From the NCBI RefSeq assembly GCF_014236795.1, contig NZ_CP049017.1:3574001-3638000 (forward strand): DNA of 64,000 bases. The letters are read 5' to 3'. Position numbers and translations under genes: made by a program. Below are positions 47,386 to 56,421 of this stretch, piece by piece. The notes beneath the pieces are model-generated. The model was not told the DNA's origin. It worked only from the letters and a program-made list of their open reading frames with translations, and made no database searches. Origin of the DNA: Xanthomonas theicola (GTDB taxonomy: Bacteria; Pseudomonadota; Gammaproteobacteria; Xanthomonadales; Xanthomonadaceae). How positions within the stretch are numbered: the first letter of the stretch is position 1; every line of letters starts with the position of its first letter.

Positions 47386-47868
47386 ATGGACACTACCGCC
47401 TACGCGCGCCCGATCGACCGTTACTTCGCCCGCTATGCCGACGATCACCGCAATGCCGCCAACCAGCGCATCCACGTGTTCGCGGTGCCGGCGATCCTGT
47501 GGTCGGTGGTGGCGCTGCTGTGGTGCATCCCGGTCGGCGGCAGTTGGTTCCAGAACGGGCTGTGGGCGGCGCTGGCGATGTTCGCGGCGTGGATGTTCTA
47601 CAACCGGCTGTCGCGGCCGCTGGGCTACGGCATGCTCGCAGCGTTCTTCTTCTGCGGCTGCCTGTGCCGGCTGCTGGAGGCGCGCATCGGCCTGCAGGGC
47701 CTGCTGTGGCTGGCGCTGGGCGTGTTCGTGGCGGCGTGGTGCGCGCAGTTCGTCGGGCACAAGCTGGAAGGCCACACGCCCAGCTTCCTCACCGACCTGG
47801 TGTACCTGCTGATCGGGCCGGCGTGGGTGCTGGCCAAGCTCTACCGGCGCCTGGACTGGCGCTACTGA
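47386..47868 (+). CDS. Mpo1/DUF962-family membrane protein
   Basis: This 160-residue protein starts at ATG 47386 with GGGAGGG upstream. The DUF962/Mpo1 signature is RPIDRYFARYADDHRNAANQ then RIHVFAVPAILWS, and a second conserved stretch is CAQFVGHKLEGHTPSFLTD. Four hydrophobic segments make it an integral membrane protein. Yeast Mpo1 is a dioxygenase acting on 2-hydroxy fatty acids; conserved His residues (RIHVF, GHKLEGH) are present here. A fatty-acid role is inferred from the family. Confidence 0.88.
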   Translation: MDTTAYARPIDRYFARYADDHRNAANQRIHVFAVPAILWSVVALLWCIPVGGSWFQNGLWAALAMFAAWMFYNRLSRPLGYGMLAAFFFCGCLCRLLEARIGLQGLLWLALGVFVAAWCAQFVGHKLEGHTPSFLTDLVYLLIGPAWVLAKLYRRLDWRY

Positions 47869-47883
47869 GCCAGCCGCTGCGTT

Positions 47884-48807
47884 TCAGCGCGGTACGCCGA
47901 GCATTGCCGCGTCCGGCGAGAACGCGCGCGGCGCATAGCCGAAATCGCGCCGCGCCGGCGCCAGGTCGAATACCAGGTCATCGCCCATGCGCAGCAGCGC
48001 GGCGCGGTTCATGCCGCGCAGGCGGCCGCCGGCGTGGGCGGTGGCCAGGACCAGGACGAAGGCCGCGTGCGGCAGCAGCAGCAGCCGCGCCGGCGGCTGC
48101 AGTGCGGCCAGGACGCGCCGCACCATGTCGCGGTAGCTGAGCACCTCGCCGCCGCCCAGTGCATAGCTGCGGGCATGCGTGGCCGGGTACGCCAGCACCG
48201 CCAGCGCCGCGTCGGCCAGGTCCTGCACATGCACCGGCTGGCGCAGGCCACGGGCGCTGCGCGGCAGCACGAACCAGCCGCGACGCCGCGCCAGCGCCGC
48301 GATCGCGCTCAGCGTGCGGTCGCGGCCGGCGCCGTAGACCAGGGTCGGGCGCAGCACGGTGACCGCCGCGGCGCGCGCGGCCGCGGCGGTGAACAGCGCG
48401 GCCTCGGCCTCGCGCAGGCGCCGCGCGACGTCGCGTTCGGCCGCATCCGGCGAATCGCGCTTGACCGCCAGGCTGGTGGAACCGAACGCGACCACGCGCG
48501 GCACGCGCAGCGGCGTGCGCCGGTACCAGTCGGCGAAGGCATCGAGCGGCCCGCAACTGAAGATCGCAGCGGCCTGCACTGGCGGCGCCTGCAGCTGGCT
48601 CAATTCGCCCCGATGCCAGTGCACGCCGGCACGCGGCGGCTGCTCCATGCGCGAGAACGCATGCACCTGCCAGCCGGCGGCCAGCAGGCCGTGCAGCAGG
48701 CGCTCGCCGATCTGGCCGCTGCCGCCGAACAGCAGCGCCACGCGCGTTGCCGTGGCGGTCGCGAGCGCGGCGGGAGCGGAAGCGGCGATGGCGGGCGCGT
48801 CGGTCAT
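47884..48807 (-). CDS. NAD(P)-dependent sugar epimerase/dehydratase-type SDR
   Basis: This 307-residue extended SDR starts at ATG 48807. The Rossmann loop is ALLFGGSGQIGERLLHGLLA (GGSGQIG), followed by AIFSCGPLDAFADWY and RVVAFGSTSLAV; VLRPTLVYGAGRDRTLSAIA resembles the atypical SDR proline-rich loop. The usual catalytic YxxxK is not evident, so it may be an atypical member (UDP-sugar or NmrA-like). It is convergent with the Mpo1-like gene; the C-terminal part includes a hydrophobic segment. Confidence 0.8.
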   Translation of the reverse strand: MTDAPAIAASAPAALATATATRVALLFGGSGQIGERLLHGLLAAGWQVHAFSRMEQPPRAGVHWHRGELSQLQAPPVQAAAIFSCGPLDAFADWYRRTPLRVPRVVAFGSTSLAVKRDSPDAAERDVARRLREAEAALFTAAAARAAAVTVLRPTLVYGAGRDRTLSAIAALARRRGWFVLPRSARGLRQPVHVQDLADAALAVLAYPATHARSYALGGGEVLSYRDMVRRVLAALQPPARLLLLPHAAFVLVLATAHAGGRLRGMNRAALLRMGDDLVFDLAPARRDFGYAPRAFSPDAAMLGVPR

Positions 48808-48954
48808 GCCGCCAGCATAGCGAGCCGTTGCCGCCACGCCCAATGCCCGAGGCCGCGGCGCGCTCGCAAGCGCGTCACTCCGGCTGCGCTACGGTGCGGC
48901 CATGATGCCGTATGCGTGGACCACCATCGCAAGCCTGGGCCCGGATGCGCCTGT

Positions 48955-48960
48955 TATACT
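48955..48960 (+). promoter_or_regulatory. -10-like box upstream of the mnh operon
   Basis: TATACT (5/6 match) lies 34 bp before the mnhA start. No good -35 is found at the expected distance. Confidence 0.3.
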
Positions 48961-48993
48961 CGGGCTTCTGCTCGCGAAGCTCGTATTCCCTGC

Positions 48994-51825
48994 ATGATTC
49001 GGCTCCTGGACGTCCTGCTGGCGTTGCCGTTTCTGATGGCGGCGGCCGCGGTCGCCCTGCGCCATCGTTCGCGCACCACGCTGGCCTGGGTCGCCGCGGC
49101 GGCGCCGCTGGCCGGGCTGGCGCTGCTGGGCATGATGACCCCGACCGTGCTGGACGGCGGCATCGTCCGCGCCGACCACGCCTGGCTGCCGCAGATCGGG
49201 CTGCTGTTCTCGCTGCGCCTGGACGGATTGGCGTGGATGTTCGCCGGGCTGGTGCTGGCGATCGGCGCGCTGGTGGCGATGTACGCGCACTATTACCTCG
49301 GCGCGCGCGAGAACGTGGCGCGCTTCTACGGCTATCTGCTGCTGTTCATGGGCGCGATGCTGGGTATGGTGATCGCCGGCAACCTGCTGTTGCTGATGGT
49401 GTTCTGGGAACTGACCAGCATCAGCTCGTTCCTGTTGATCGGGTTCTGGTCGCATCGCCAGGATGCGCGCGACGGCGCGCGCATGGCGCTGGTGATCACC
49501 GGCGGCGGCGGCCTGGCGCTGCTCGGCGGGGTGCTGCTGATCGGTCGCATCGTCGGCAGCTACCAACTCGATGCGGTGCTCGCCGCCGGCGACGCGATCC
49601 GCGCCAGCGCGCTGTATCCATGGGCGCTGGGCCTGATCCTGCTCGGCATCTTCACCAAGAGCGCGCAGTTCCCGTTCCATTTCTGGCTGCCGCACGCGAT
49701 GGCCGCGCCGACCCCGGTGTCGGCCTATCTGCACTCGGCGACGATGGTCAAGGCCGGCGTGTTCCTGCTGACGCGGCTGCATCCGGCGCTGGCCGGCAGC
49801 GAGCTGTTCTTCTACGCGGTCAGCGGCATCGGCGCGGTCACCCTGCTAGTCGGCGCCTGGTGCGCAATCTTCCAGCACGACCTGAAGGGCCTGCTGGCGT
49901 ATTCGACGATCTCGCACCTGGGCCTGATCACCATGCTGTTCGGGCTGTCCACGCCGATGGCGGTGGTGGCCGGGGTGTTCCACATCCTCAACCACGCGGT
50001 GTTCAAGGCTTCGCTGTTCATGGCCGCGGGCATCATCGACCACGAGACCGGTACCCGCGACATGCGCCGGCTCGGCAACCTGCGCCGCTGGATGCCGTTC
50101 ACCAGCGCGCTGGCGATCACCGCTTCGCTGTCGATGGCCGGCATTCCGCTGCTCAACGGCTTCCTGTCCAAGGAGATGTTCTTCGCGCAGGCGCTGCGCG
50201 CCGACGGCCCGGTGGCGATGCGCGTGTTCACCGCCACGGCGGCGTTGCTGGCCGGCGTGTTCGCCGTCGCCTACAGCCTGCGCTTCGTCTACGAGACCTT
50301 CTTCGGCGAGGGGCCGCGGCAACTGGACGGGCTGCCGCACGAGCCGCCGCGCTGGATGAAGATCCCGGTGGAAGTGCTGGTGCTGGCGTGCGTGGCGGTC
50401 GGCATCTTTCCGGCGCTGACCGTGGCGCCGGTGCTGCACGCGGCGGCCGGCGCGATCCTCGGCGACGCGCTGCCCGACTACAGCTTGGCGGTGTGGCACG
50501 GCTGGAACGCGCCGCTGGCGATGAGCATCGCCGGCATGCTCGGCGGCGTGGCGCTGTACTTCGGCCTGCGCCGCCTGACCGCGCTGTACACCGAGGTGCG
50601 CCGCTCGCTGGGCAAGCGCGCGTTCCACTGGCAGGTGGATGCCTTGTTCGGCGTCGCCGCGCGCTTCACCCGGCTGCTGACCAACGGCAGCCTGCAGCGC
50701 AGCCTGCGCTGGCTGCTGTTGAGCGCGGTGGTCGTGGCGGCGGCGCCGTTGGTCGCCGCGCCGCCGCCGTGGAGCCAGTGGCCGGCGCCGCAGCCGATGC
50801 CGTTGCTGGGCTGGGCGCTGTGGCTGCTGATCGTCGGCTGCGCGCTGGCCACGCTGTTGCTGTACCGGGAGCGCCTGCTGGCGATCCTGGTGATCGGCGG
50901 CAGCGGCCTGGGCGTGAGCCTGGTGTTCGTGTTTCTGTCGGCGCCGGACCTGGCGCTGACCCAGCTGCTGGTGGAGATGGTCACGCTGCTGCTGATGCTG
51001 CTGGCGATGAACTACCTGCCCAAGGCCTCGCCGGTCGAGCCGCAGCGCTGGCGCAAGGCGCGCGATGCGATGCTGGCGGTCGCCGCCGGCGCCGGCATGG
51101 CCATGCTGGCGTACTCGGTGATGACCCGGCCGGCGTCGACGATGGCCGGCGAACTGCTGCAGCGCGCGCTGCCGGAAGCCTACGGGCGCAACGTGGTCAA
51201 CGTGATCCTGGTCGATTTCCGCGGCTTCGACACGTTCGGCGAGATCACCGTGTTCGGCATCGCCGCGCTGGTGGTGCATGCGCTGCTGCGGCGCGCGCGG
51301 ATGGCGCCGGAGAAGGTGATGCCGGGGCCGCCGATCAAGTTGCCGGTGCCGGCCGACCTGGCGCAGCTGATGTTCCCGCTCACCCTGACCGTGTCGATCT
51401 TCCTGTTCCTGCGCGGGCACAACGCGCCCGGCGGCGGCTTCATCGCCGGCCTGGTGCTGGCGGTGCCGCTGCTGATCCAGTACGTGATCCAGGGCGCGGC
51501 CTCGGTGGAATCGCGCTTCGGCTTCGACTACATCCGCTGCATCGGCCTGGGCCTGTCGCTGGCCGCGCTCAGCGGCATGGCCTCGATGCTGTTCGGGGCG
51601 CCGTTCCTGACCAGCGGCCACTACGACCTCTACGTCCCGCTGATCGGCGACATCGCGCTGGCCAGCGCGCTGGGTTTCGATACCGGCGTGTACCTGGTCG
51701 TGTTCGGCGGCACCATGCTGACCCTGTCGATGATGGGCACGATCAAACCCTCGCGCACGCGCGAGTCCCAGCGCGGCGAGATCGACCCGGCGCAGCGCTC
51801 CGCACGCACCGGGGAGATGCGCTGA
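48994..51825 (+). CDS. mnhA: Mrp/Mnh cation/proton antiporter subunit A, fused to subunit B
   Basis: This 943-residue polytopic protein is the large proton-translocating subunit. The NuoL/MrpA-like core contains FWELTSISSFLLIGFWSH, HFWLPHAMAAPTPVSAYLHS, ATMVKAGVFLLTRLHPAL and HAVFKASLFMAAGIIDH with the expected Glu, Lys and His residues of the proton path. The C-terminal part from about residue 770 (LMFPLTLTVSIFLFLRGHNA, PGGGFIAGLVLAVPLLIQY) is the MnhB domain, so A and B are fused, as in several proteobacterial Mrp systems. It starts the six-gene operon A(B)-C-D-E-F-G, with overlapping stops and starts throughout. Confidence 0.95.
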   Translation: MIRLLDVLLALPFLMAAAAVALRHRSRTTLAWVAAAAPLAGLALLGMMTPTVLDGGIVRADHAWLPQIGLLFSLRLDGLAWMFAGLVLAIGALVAMYAHYYLGARENVARFYGYLLLFMGAMLGMVIAGNLLLLMVFWELTSISSFLLIGFWSHRQDARDGARMALVITGGGGLALLGGVLLIGRIVGSYQLDAVLAAGDAIRASALYPWALGLILLGIFTKSAQFPFHFWLPHAMAAPTPVSAYLHSATMVKAGVFLLTRLHPALAGSELFFYAVSGIGAVTLLVGAWCAIFQHDLKGLLAYSTISHLGLITMLFGLSTPMAVVAGVFHILNHAVFKASLFMAAGIIDHETGTRDMRRLGNLRRWMPFTSALAITASLSMAGIPLLNGFLSKEMFFAQALRADGPVAMRVFTATAALLAGVFAVAYSLRFVYETFFGEGPRQLDGLPHEPPRWMKIPVEVLVLACVAVGIFPALTVAPVLHAAAGAILGDALPDYSLAVWHGWNAPLAMSIAGMLGGVALYFGLRRLTALYTEVRRSLGKRAFHWQVDALFGVAARFTRLLTNGSLQRSLRWLLLSAVVVAAAPLVAAPPPWSQWPAPQPMPLLGWALWLLIVGCALATLLLYRERLLAILVIGGSGLGVSLVFVFLSAPDLALTQLLVEMVTLLLMLLAMNYLPKASPVEPQRWRKARDAMLAVAAGAGMAMLAYSVMTRPASTMAGELLQRALPEAYGRNVVNVILVDFRGFDTFGEITVFGIAALVVHALLRRARMAPEKVMPGPPIKLPVPADLAQLMFPLTLTVSIFLFLRGHNAPGGGFIAGLVLAVPLLIQYVIQGAASVESRFGFDYIRCIGLGLSLAALSGMASMLFGAPFLTSGHYDLYVPLIGDIALASALGFDTGVYLVVFGGTMLTLSMMGTIKPSRTRESQRGEIDPAQRSARTGEMR

Positions 51826-52184
51826 TGGAACTGGCCCTGGCGAGCGCGATCGGCGTGCTGACCGCGGTCGGCGCGTACCTGCTGCTGCGTGCGCGCAGCT
51901 TCGACGTGATCCTGGGCATGACCGTGCTGTCCTATGCCACCAACCTGCTGATCTTCGCCGGCGGGCGGCCGGTGCAGGGCAAGGCGCCGGTGTTGCGCGA
52001 CGGCGTCGCCGCCACCCTGGCCGAGCATACCGATCCGCTGCCGCAGGCGCTGGTGCTGACCGCGATCGTGATCGCCTTCGCGCTGACCGCGGTCAGCGTG
52101 GTGCTGGCGATGCGCAGCCGCGGCGACAACCGCAGCGACCACGTCGATGCGCGCGTCGATCGCGACGGCGACAGCGCGCTATGA
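51825..52184 (+). CDS. mnhC: Mrp/Mnh antiporter subunit C
   Basis: This 119-residue NuoK-like subunit has three hydrophobic segments; GAYLLLRARSFDVILGMTVLSYATNLLIF and LPQALVLTAIVIAFALTAV match MnhC. The start ATG shares its A with the mnhA stop (TGATG). Confidence 0.95.
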   Translation: MELALASAIGVLTAVGAYLLLRARSFDVILGMTVLSYATNLLIFAGGRPVQGKAPVLRDGVAATLAEHTDPLPQALVLTAIVIAFALTAVSVVLAMRSRGDNRSDHVDARVDRDGDSAL

Positions 52185-53743
52185 ACCACCTGGTCATCCT
52201 GCCGATCCTGATCCCGCTGCTGGGCGCGGCGCTGTCCCTGTTCGTCGAGCACCGCCGCTACGGGCGCCACGTGCGTCGCGCCGTGGCCTGGACCGCGATG
52301 GCGGCGCTGGCCGCAGCGGTGATCGCGCTGTTCGTGCGCGCCGGCGACGGCCATGTGCAGGTGTACCTGCTCGGCGATTGGCCGTCGCGGCTGGGCATCG
52401 CGCTGATGGCCGACCGCCTATCGGCGTGGATGCTGCTGACCACCACCCTGCTCGCCGCGGCCTGCCTGCTGCACGCCTGCGCCGGCTGGGACCGGCGCGC
52501 GCCGCACTTCCACGCGTTGTTCCAGTTCCAGCTGGTCGGCCTCAACGGCGCGTTCCTGACCGGCGACGTGTTCAACCTGTTCGTGTTCTTCGAGGTGATG
52601 CTGGTCGCCTCCTACGGCCTGCTGCTCAGCGGCGGGCGCGGCCTGCGCCTGCGCGTGGGCTTCCATTACGTGGTGTTCAACGTCACCGCCTCCACCCTGT
52701 TCCTGATCGCGCTCGGCCTGCTGTACGCGCTGCTCGGTTCGTTGAACATGGCCGAGCTGTCGCAGCGCATCGCGCAGGCGCCGGCGGAGAACCTGCGCCT
52801 GATCAAGGCCGCGTTCGGCCTGTTGCTGCTGGTGTTCTGCGCCAAGGCCGCGCTGCTGCCGCTGTACCTGTGGCTGCCGGAAACCTACGCGCGCGCGCCG
52901 GCGCCGGTGGCGGCGCTGTTCGTGGTGATGACCAAGGTCGGGCTGTACGCGGTGCTGCGGGTGAGCACGCTGATCCTGGGCAGCCAGACGCAGGCGCTGG
53001 ACGGCTACGGCCGCGACTGGCTGCTGTGGCTGGGCATCGGCACGCTGCTGCTGGCCGCGCTCGGGGTACTGGCGGCGGTACGCCTGCGGGTGCTGGTCGG
53101 CTACCTGGTGATCGTGTCGGCGGCGACGCTGTTCGTCGCCTTCGCCCTGGACGCGCCGGGCACGCTCGGCGCCGGCCTTTACTACCTGGCGCACAGCAGC
53201 TTCGTCGCCGCGGCGCTGTTCCTGATCGCCGACCTGATCCGGCGCCGCCGCGGCGACGCCAGCGACCGCAAGGAAGTGATCGCGCCGCTGCCGGGCAAGA
53301 CCGTCCCCGGCGTGCTGTTCCTGATCGCGGCGGTCTCGGTGGCCGGGCTGCCGCCGCTGTCTGGGTTCCTGGCCAAGGTCGCGATCCTCAGCGCCACGCC
53401 AGCGGCCGACGTGGCGCCGATCTGGGCGGCGGTGCTGCTCAGCAGCCTGATGGTGATCATGGGCCTGGCCCGCGCCGGCGTGCGCCTGTTCTGGCGCGTG
53501 CCGGGCGACCAGCAGGCCCTGCACGACGAGGGCGCGCAACCGCGGCAGGCGCGGCCGCACAAGGCGCCGGCGCGGCCGCTGGAGACCGCAGCGACGCTGC
53601 TGCTGCTCGGCTATGGCATGGCGATGACCGTCGCCGCCGGGCCGATGCTGCGCTATACCGAATCGGCGGCCGCGCAGTTGCTGCGCCCGGCCGATTATGT
53701 TGCCCAACTGCGCGCCGCCGCGCCGGTCCTGCGGGAGCCCTGA
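52181..53743 (+). CDS. mnhD: Mrp/Mnh antiporter subunit D
   Basis: This 520-residue NuoM/N-like subunit carries LFVFFEVMLVASYGLLL (conserved Glu), AFGLLLLVFCAKAALLPLYL (conserved Lys in the broken helix) and LYLWLPETYARAPAPVAALF. It overlaps mnhC by four bases (ATGA). The C-terminal loop is Ala/Arg-rich and a little long. Confidence 0.96.
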   Translation: MNHLVILPILIPLLGAALSLFVEHRRYGRHVRRAVAWTAMAALAAAVIALFVRAGDGHVQVYLLGDWPSRLGIALMADRLSAWMLLTTTLLAAACLLHACAGWDRRAPHFHALFQFQLVGLNGAFLTGDVFNLFVFFEVMLVASYGLLLSGGRGLRLRVGFHYVVFNVTASTLFLIALGLLYALLGSLNMAELSQRIAQAPAENLRLIKAAFGLLLLVFCAKAALLPLYLWLPETYARAPAPVAALFVVMTKVGLYAVLRVSTLILGSQTQALDGYGRDWLLWLGIGTLLLAALGVLAAVRLRVLVGYLVIVSAATLFVAFALDAPGTLGAGLYYLAHSSFVAAALFLIADLIRRRRGDASDRKEVIAPLPGKTVPGVLFLIAAVSVAGLPPLSGFLAKVAILSATPAADVAPIWAAVLLSSLMVIMGLARAGVRLFWRVPGDQQALHDEGAQPRQARPHKAPARPLETAATLLLLGYGMAMTVAAGPMLRYTESAAAQLLRPADYVAQLRAAAPVLREP

Positions 53744-53744
53744 G

Positions 53745-54245
53745 ATGCGCCGTCCCCGGTTGCGCCGCCTGTTCCCCTCGTGGCCGTTGAGCGTCACCGT
53801 CGCCGTGTTCTGGCTGCTGATGAGCGACAGCTTCGGCCTGGGCCCGCTGCTGCTGGGCACGCTGCTGGGAGTGGCGGTGCCGCTGTTCGCCGCGCGCCTG
53901 GACCGCGAGTTCGCGCGCATCGGCTCGCTGCGCTCGGTGCCGAAGATGCTGTGCGTGGTCGCCTGGGACATCGTGCGTTCCAACGTGGTGGTGGCGCTGC
54001 AGGTGCTGGGCCCGGAATCCAGGATCCACCCCGGTTTCGTCTGGGTGCCGCTGGACATCGCCAACATCCACGGCATCGCCGCGCTGACCAGCATGATCAC
54101 GCTGACCCCGGGCACGGTGTCGGCGGCGCTGTCGGATGACCGCAAGCATTTGCTGGTGCACGTACTGCACCTGGACGATGCCGAGACCGTGATCCGGCAG
54201 ATCAAAACGCGCTACGAAGCGCCGCTGATGGAGATCTTTCCATGA
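53745..54245 (+). CDS. mnhE: Mrp/Mnh antiporter subunit E
   Basis: This 166-residue subunit starts at ATG 53745, one base after the mnhD stop. It has two N-terminal membrane segments (SVTVAVFWLLMSDSFGLGPL, LLLGTLLGVAVPLFAA) and the conserved cytoplasmic domain with ALTSMITLTPGTVSAALSDD and HLDDAETVIRQIK. Confidence 0.95.
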   Translation: MRRPRLRRLFPSWPLSVTVAVFWLLMSDSFGLGPLLLGTLLGVAVPLFAARLDREFARIGSLRSVPKMLCVVAWDIVRSNVVVALQVLGPESRIHPGFVWVPLDIANIHGIAALTSMITLTPGTVSAALSDDRKHLLVHVLHLDDAETVIRQIKTRYEAPLMEIFP

Positions 54246-54526
54246 CGGGACACCTGTTCATCGAGGGCAGCATCGCCGTGTGCATGCACGTGGTGGCGTT
54301 GGCGATGCTGCTGGCGCTGTGGCGACTGCTGCGCGGGCCGACGGTGCCGGACCGCATCCTGGCGCTGGACACACTGTCGGTGACCGCGATCGCCGAGCTG
54401 ATGCTGTTCGGCATGCACCTGAACTCGCCGGTGTACTTCGAGGCGGCGCTGGTCATCGCCATGCTCGGCTTCGGCAGCACCGTGGTGCTGAGCAAGTACG
54501 TGCTGCGCCGGAACATCGTCGAATGA
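54242..54526 (+). CDS. mnhF: Mrp/Mnh antiporter subunit F
   Basis: This 94-residue, three-helix subunit contains LWRLLRGPTVPDRILALDTL, characteristic of MrpF, and FEAALVIAMLGFGSTVVLSK. It overlaps mnhE by ATGA. Confidence 0.95.
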   Translation: MTGHLFIEGSIAVCMHVVALAMLLALWRLLRGPTVPDRILALDTLSVTAIAELMLFGMHLNSPVYFEAALVIAMLGFGSTVVLSKYVLRRNIVE

Positions 54527-54891
54527 TCGGGCTGCTGCAGGTGGCGCTGTCGCTGCTGCTGATCATCGGCTGCTGCTTCATCCTGGTCGGCGCGCTGGGG
54601 CTGGTGAAGCTGTCCGACTTCTTCAAGCGCCTGCACGCGCCGACCAAGGCCGGCACGCTGGGCGTGGGCTGCGTGCTGCTGGCCTCGGTCGGCTACCACC
54701 TGTTCCTGGGCCAGGACCCGCAACCACGCGAACTGCTGATCACCGCATTCCTGTTCATCACCGCGCCGATCAGTGCGCACATGATGGCCAAGGCCGCGCT
54801 GTCGCTGATGATGGAACAGCGGCCGCAAGTGCCCAGCAACGATCATGCCGACAAGGAAGGGCCGCCGCCGCCGACGCAGGACGAGCGCTGA
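54523..54891 (+). CDS. mnhG: Mrp/Mnh antiporter subunit G
   Basis: This 122-residue subunit contains GLVKLSDFFKRLHAPTKAGTLG and LLITAFLFITAPISAHMMAKAA, typical of MrpG. It overlaps mnhF by ATGA and closes the operon. The complete operon should exchange Na+ (or K+) for protons in alkaline or saline conditions; an RNA polymerase-terminating hairpin is not obvious, but a REP palindrome follows at 54911. Confidence 0.95.
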   Translation: MIGLLQVALSLLLIIGCCFILVGALGLVKLSDFFKRLHAPTKAGTLGVGCVLLASVGYHLFLGQDPQPRELLITAFLFITAPISAHMMAKAALSLMMEQRPQVPSNDHADKEGPPPPTQDER

Positions 54892-54908
54892 GGATTACGG
54901 TCACCGCA

Positions 54909-54983
54909 ATGTTGTGGGAGCGACTTCAGTCGCGACAGCTTTTACCGGTACCGCCCGTCGCGACTGAAGTCGCTCGCACAAGT
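54909..54983. repeat. REP palindrome, third copy
   Basis: GTTGTGGGAGCGACTTCAGT and the facing copy ending near 54980 form the same core as at 23047 and 33139. The right flank (CACAAGTGACATCATCGAAT) resembles the left flank of those copies in opposite orientation; the terminal inverted repeats are missing. Confidence 0.7.
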
Positions 54984-55062
54984 GACATCATCGAATCAAC
55001 GACTCCGGCCGCGAGCTGGCCCCCGCTTTTCCGAGTCCCCAGTCCCGGGTCCCGGGCCCGCC

Positions 55063-56013
55063 TCACCCCACCAGCACCACTTCCAACCCGACCCAAGCCA
55101 GAAACGCGGCCAGCAGCACCGCGCCTTCGCCGCGGCTGATGCGCATGTCGCCGCGCAGCATCGGATACAGCACCACGCTGAACGCGATCGCCGCCGGCAG
55201 TTCCAGGCGCACGAACGAGGCCGGCAGCGGCAGCGGCCGCAACGCCGCCATCCCGCCGATCACCACCAGCAGGTTGAACAGGCTCGAGCCGAGCACGTGG
55301 CCGACCACCATGTCGCCCTGTCCGCGACGCGCGGCGGCGATCGCGGCGGCCGCCTCCGGCAACGCGGTGCCGATCGCGACCGGCAACAGGCCGACCAGCA
55401 GCGGCGACAGGCCCCAAGCGGCGCCGAGCCGCGGCGCGGCATCGACCACCAGCTTGGCGCCGGCGTACAGCAGCACGACCGCGATCAGCAGCCGCAGCAG
55501 GTTCAGGCCGAGCGCGGTGCGGGTCACCGCATAGCCGGACAGGCCGAGTTGGCGCGCGGCGTCTTCGCTGCGCGCACGGCGCAGCAGGAACGCCAGCACG
55601 CCGACGAAGCCCAGCAACAGCAGCCCGCCTTCCAGCCGCGAGATCGCCCCGTCCAGGCCGAAGCCGATCAGCGCCAGCGTCGCCAGCGCCAGCAGCACCA
55701 GCAGCGGCGCCAGCATCCGCGTGCGCACCAGCAGCGGCGCCGCCAGCGCGGCCAGCGCCAGGGTGAGGCCAAGGTTGGCCAGGTTGCTGCCGATCGCGTT
55801 GCCCAGCGCCAGGTCCTGCGCCCCGATCGCGTAGGCGCGCGCATTGACCGCCAGTTCCGGCAGCGAAGTGCCGAAGGCCACCAGCAGCAGGCCGGCCACG
55901 AACGGCGAGACGCCGCAACGTTGCGCCAGGCCCGAGGCCGCCTTCACGATCGAGTCGCCGCCCAATGCCAGCAACAGCAGTCCCACCAGCACCAAGCCGA
56001 TCGCGCTCGCCAT
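55063..56013 (-). CDS. Calcium/sodium exchanger (CaCA family, YrbG-like)
   Basis: This 316-residue membrane protein has about ten hydrophobic segments and the two alpha-repeats of the family: LLLVAFGTSLPELAVNARAY followed by LALGNAIGSNLANLGLTLAL, and VAIGTALPEAAAAIAAARRG followed by MVVGHVLGSSLFNLLVVIGG. These GTSLPE/GNxxGSN motifs bind the ions. It is likely an inner-membrane Na+/Ca2+ or H+/Ca2+ exchanger. The stop lies against a single GGGACTC-type repeat (55036-55062). Confidence 0.93.
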   Translation of the reverse strand: MASAIGLVLVGLLLLALGGDSIVKAASGLAQRCGVSPFVAGLLLVAFGTSLPELAVNARAYAIGAQDLALGNAIGSNLANLGLTLALAALAAPLLVRTRMLAPLLVLLALATLALIGFGLDGAISRLEGGLLLLGFVGVLAFLLRRARSEDAARQLGLSGYAVTRTALGLNLLRLLIAVVLLYAGAKLVVDAAPRLGAAWGLSPLLVGLLPVAIGTALPEAAAAIAAARRGQGDMVVGHVLGSSLFNLLVVIGGMAALRPLPLPASFVRLELPAAIAFSVVLYPMLRGDMRISRGEGAVLLAAFLAWVGLEVVLVG

Positions 56014-56099
56014 CGTCCACTTCCTCTTTTACGATGCGCGATTCTATGCGCAGCGCGGATGATGCGGCCGTCATCGTGGCGACGGCATGGAAGGGATAT

Positions 56100-56421
56100 G
56101 GCGGTGGGGGGCTGAGTGCACTGCAGCGGGAGCTTCGGACTCGAGGGCTGCCGACGCGCACCAGCGCGGCGCGGCGTCTGTCGCGGTTGAAACCACTCCT
56201 GCAGGGAGCATGGCCGACCGGCGGGTTGCACTGTAGGAGGGGCTTCAGCGCCGACAACTGACGAAGCCTGCCAACTCGCCGCTGCAACTGCCGCGGTTGA
56301 AACCGCTCTACAGGGAGCATGGCGGACTGGCGCGGACACTGTGGGAAGGACTTCAGTCCCGACGCGTTCGCTAACTGCACCTGTGAGGTTCTTCGCGGCC
56401 ACGCCCCTGAAAGCAACGGCG
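56100..56421. repeat. Tandem diverged REP-like units, about 110 bp apart
   Basis: CGGTTGAAACCACTCCTGCA (56183) recurs as CGGTTGAAACCGCTCTACAG (56293), each followed about 55 bp later by a REP half (GTAGGAGGGGCTTCAGCGCC and GTGGGAAGGACTTCAGTCCC). A more degenerate unit precedes them at about 56115. No gene is present. Confidence 0.65.

Noticed and set aside
49846..51621. Minus-strand frame of 591 codons opposite mnhA
   Set aside because: Gln/His/Arg-rich antisense shadow of the antiporter gene.
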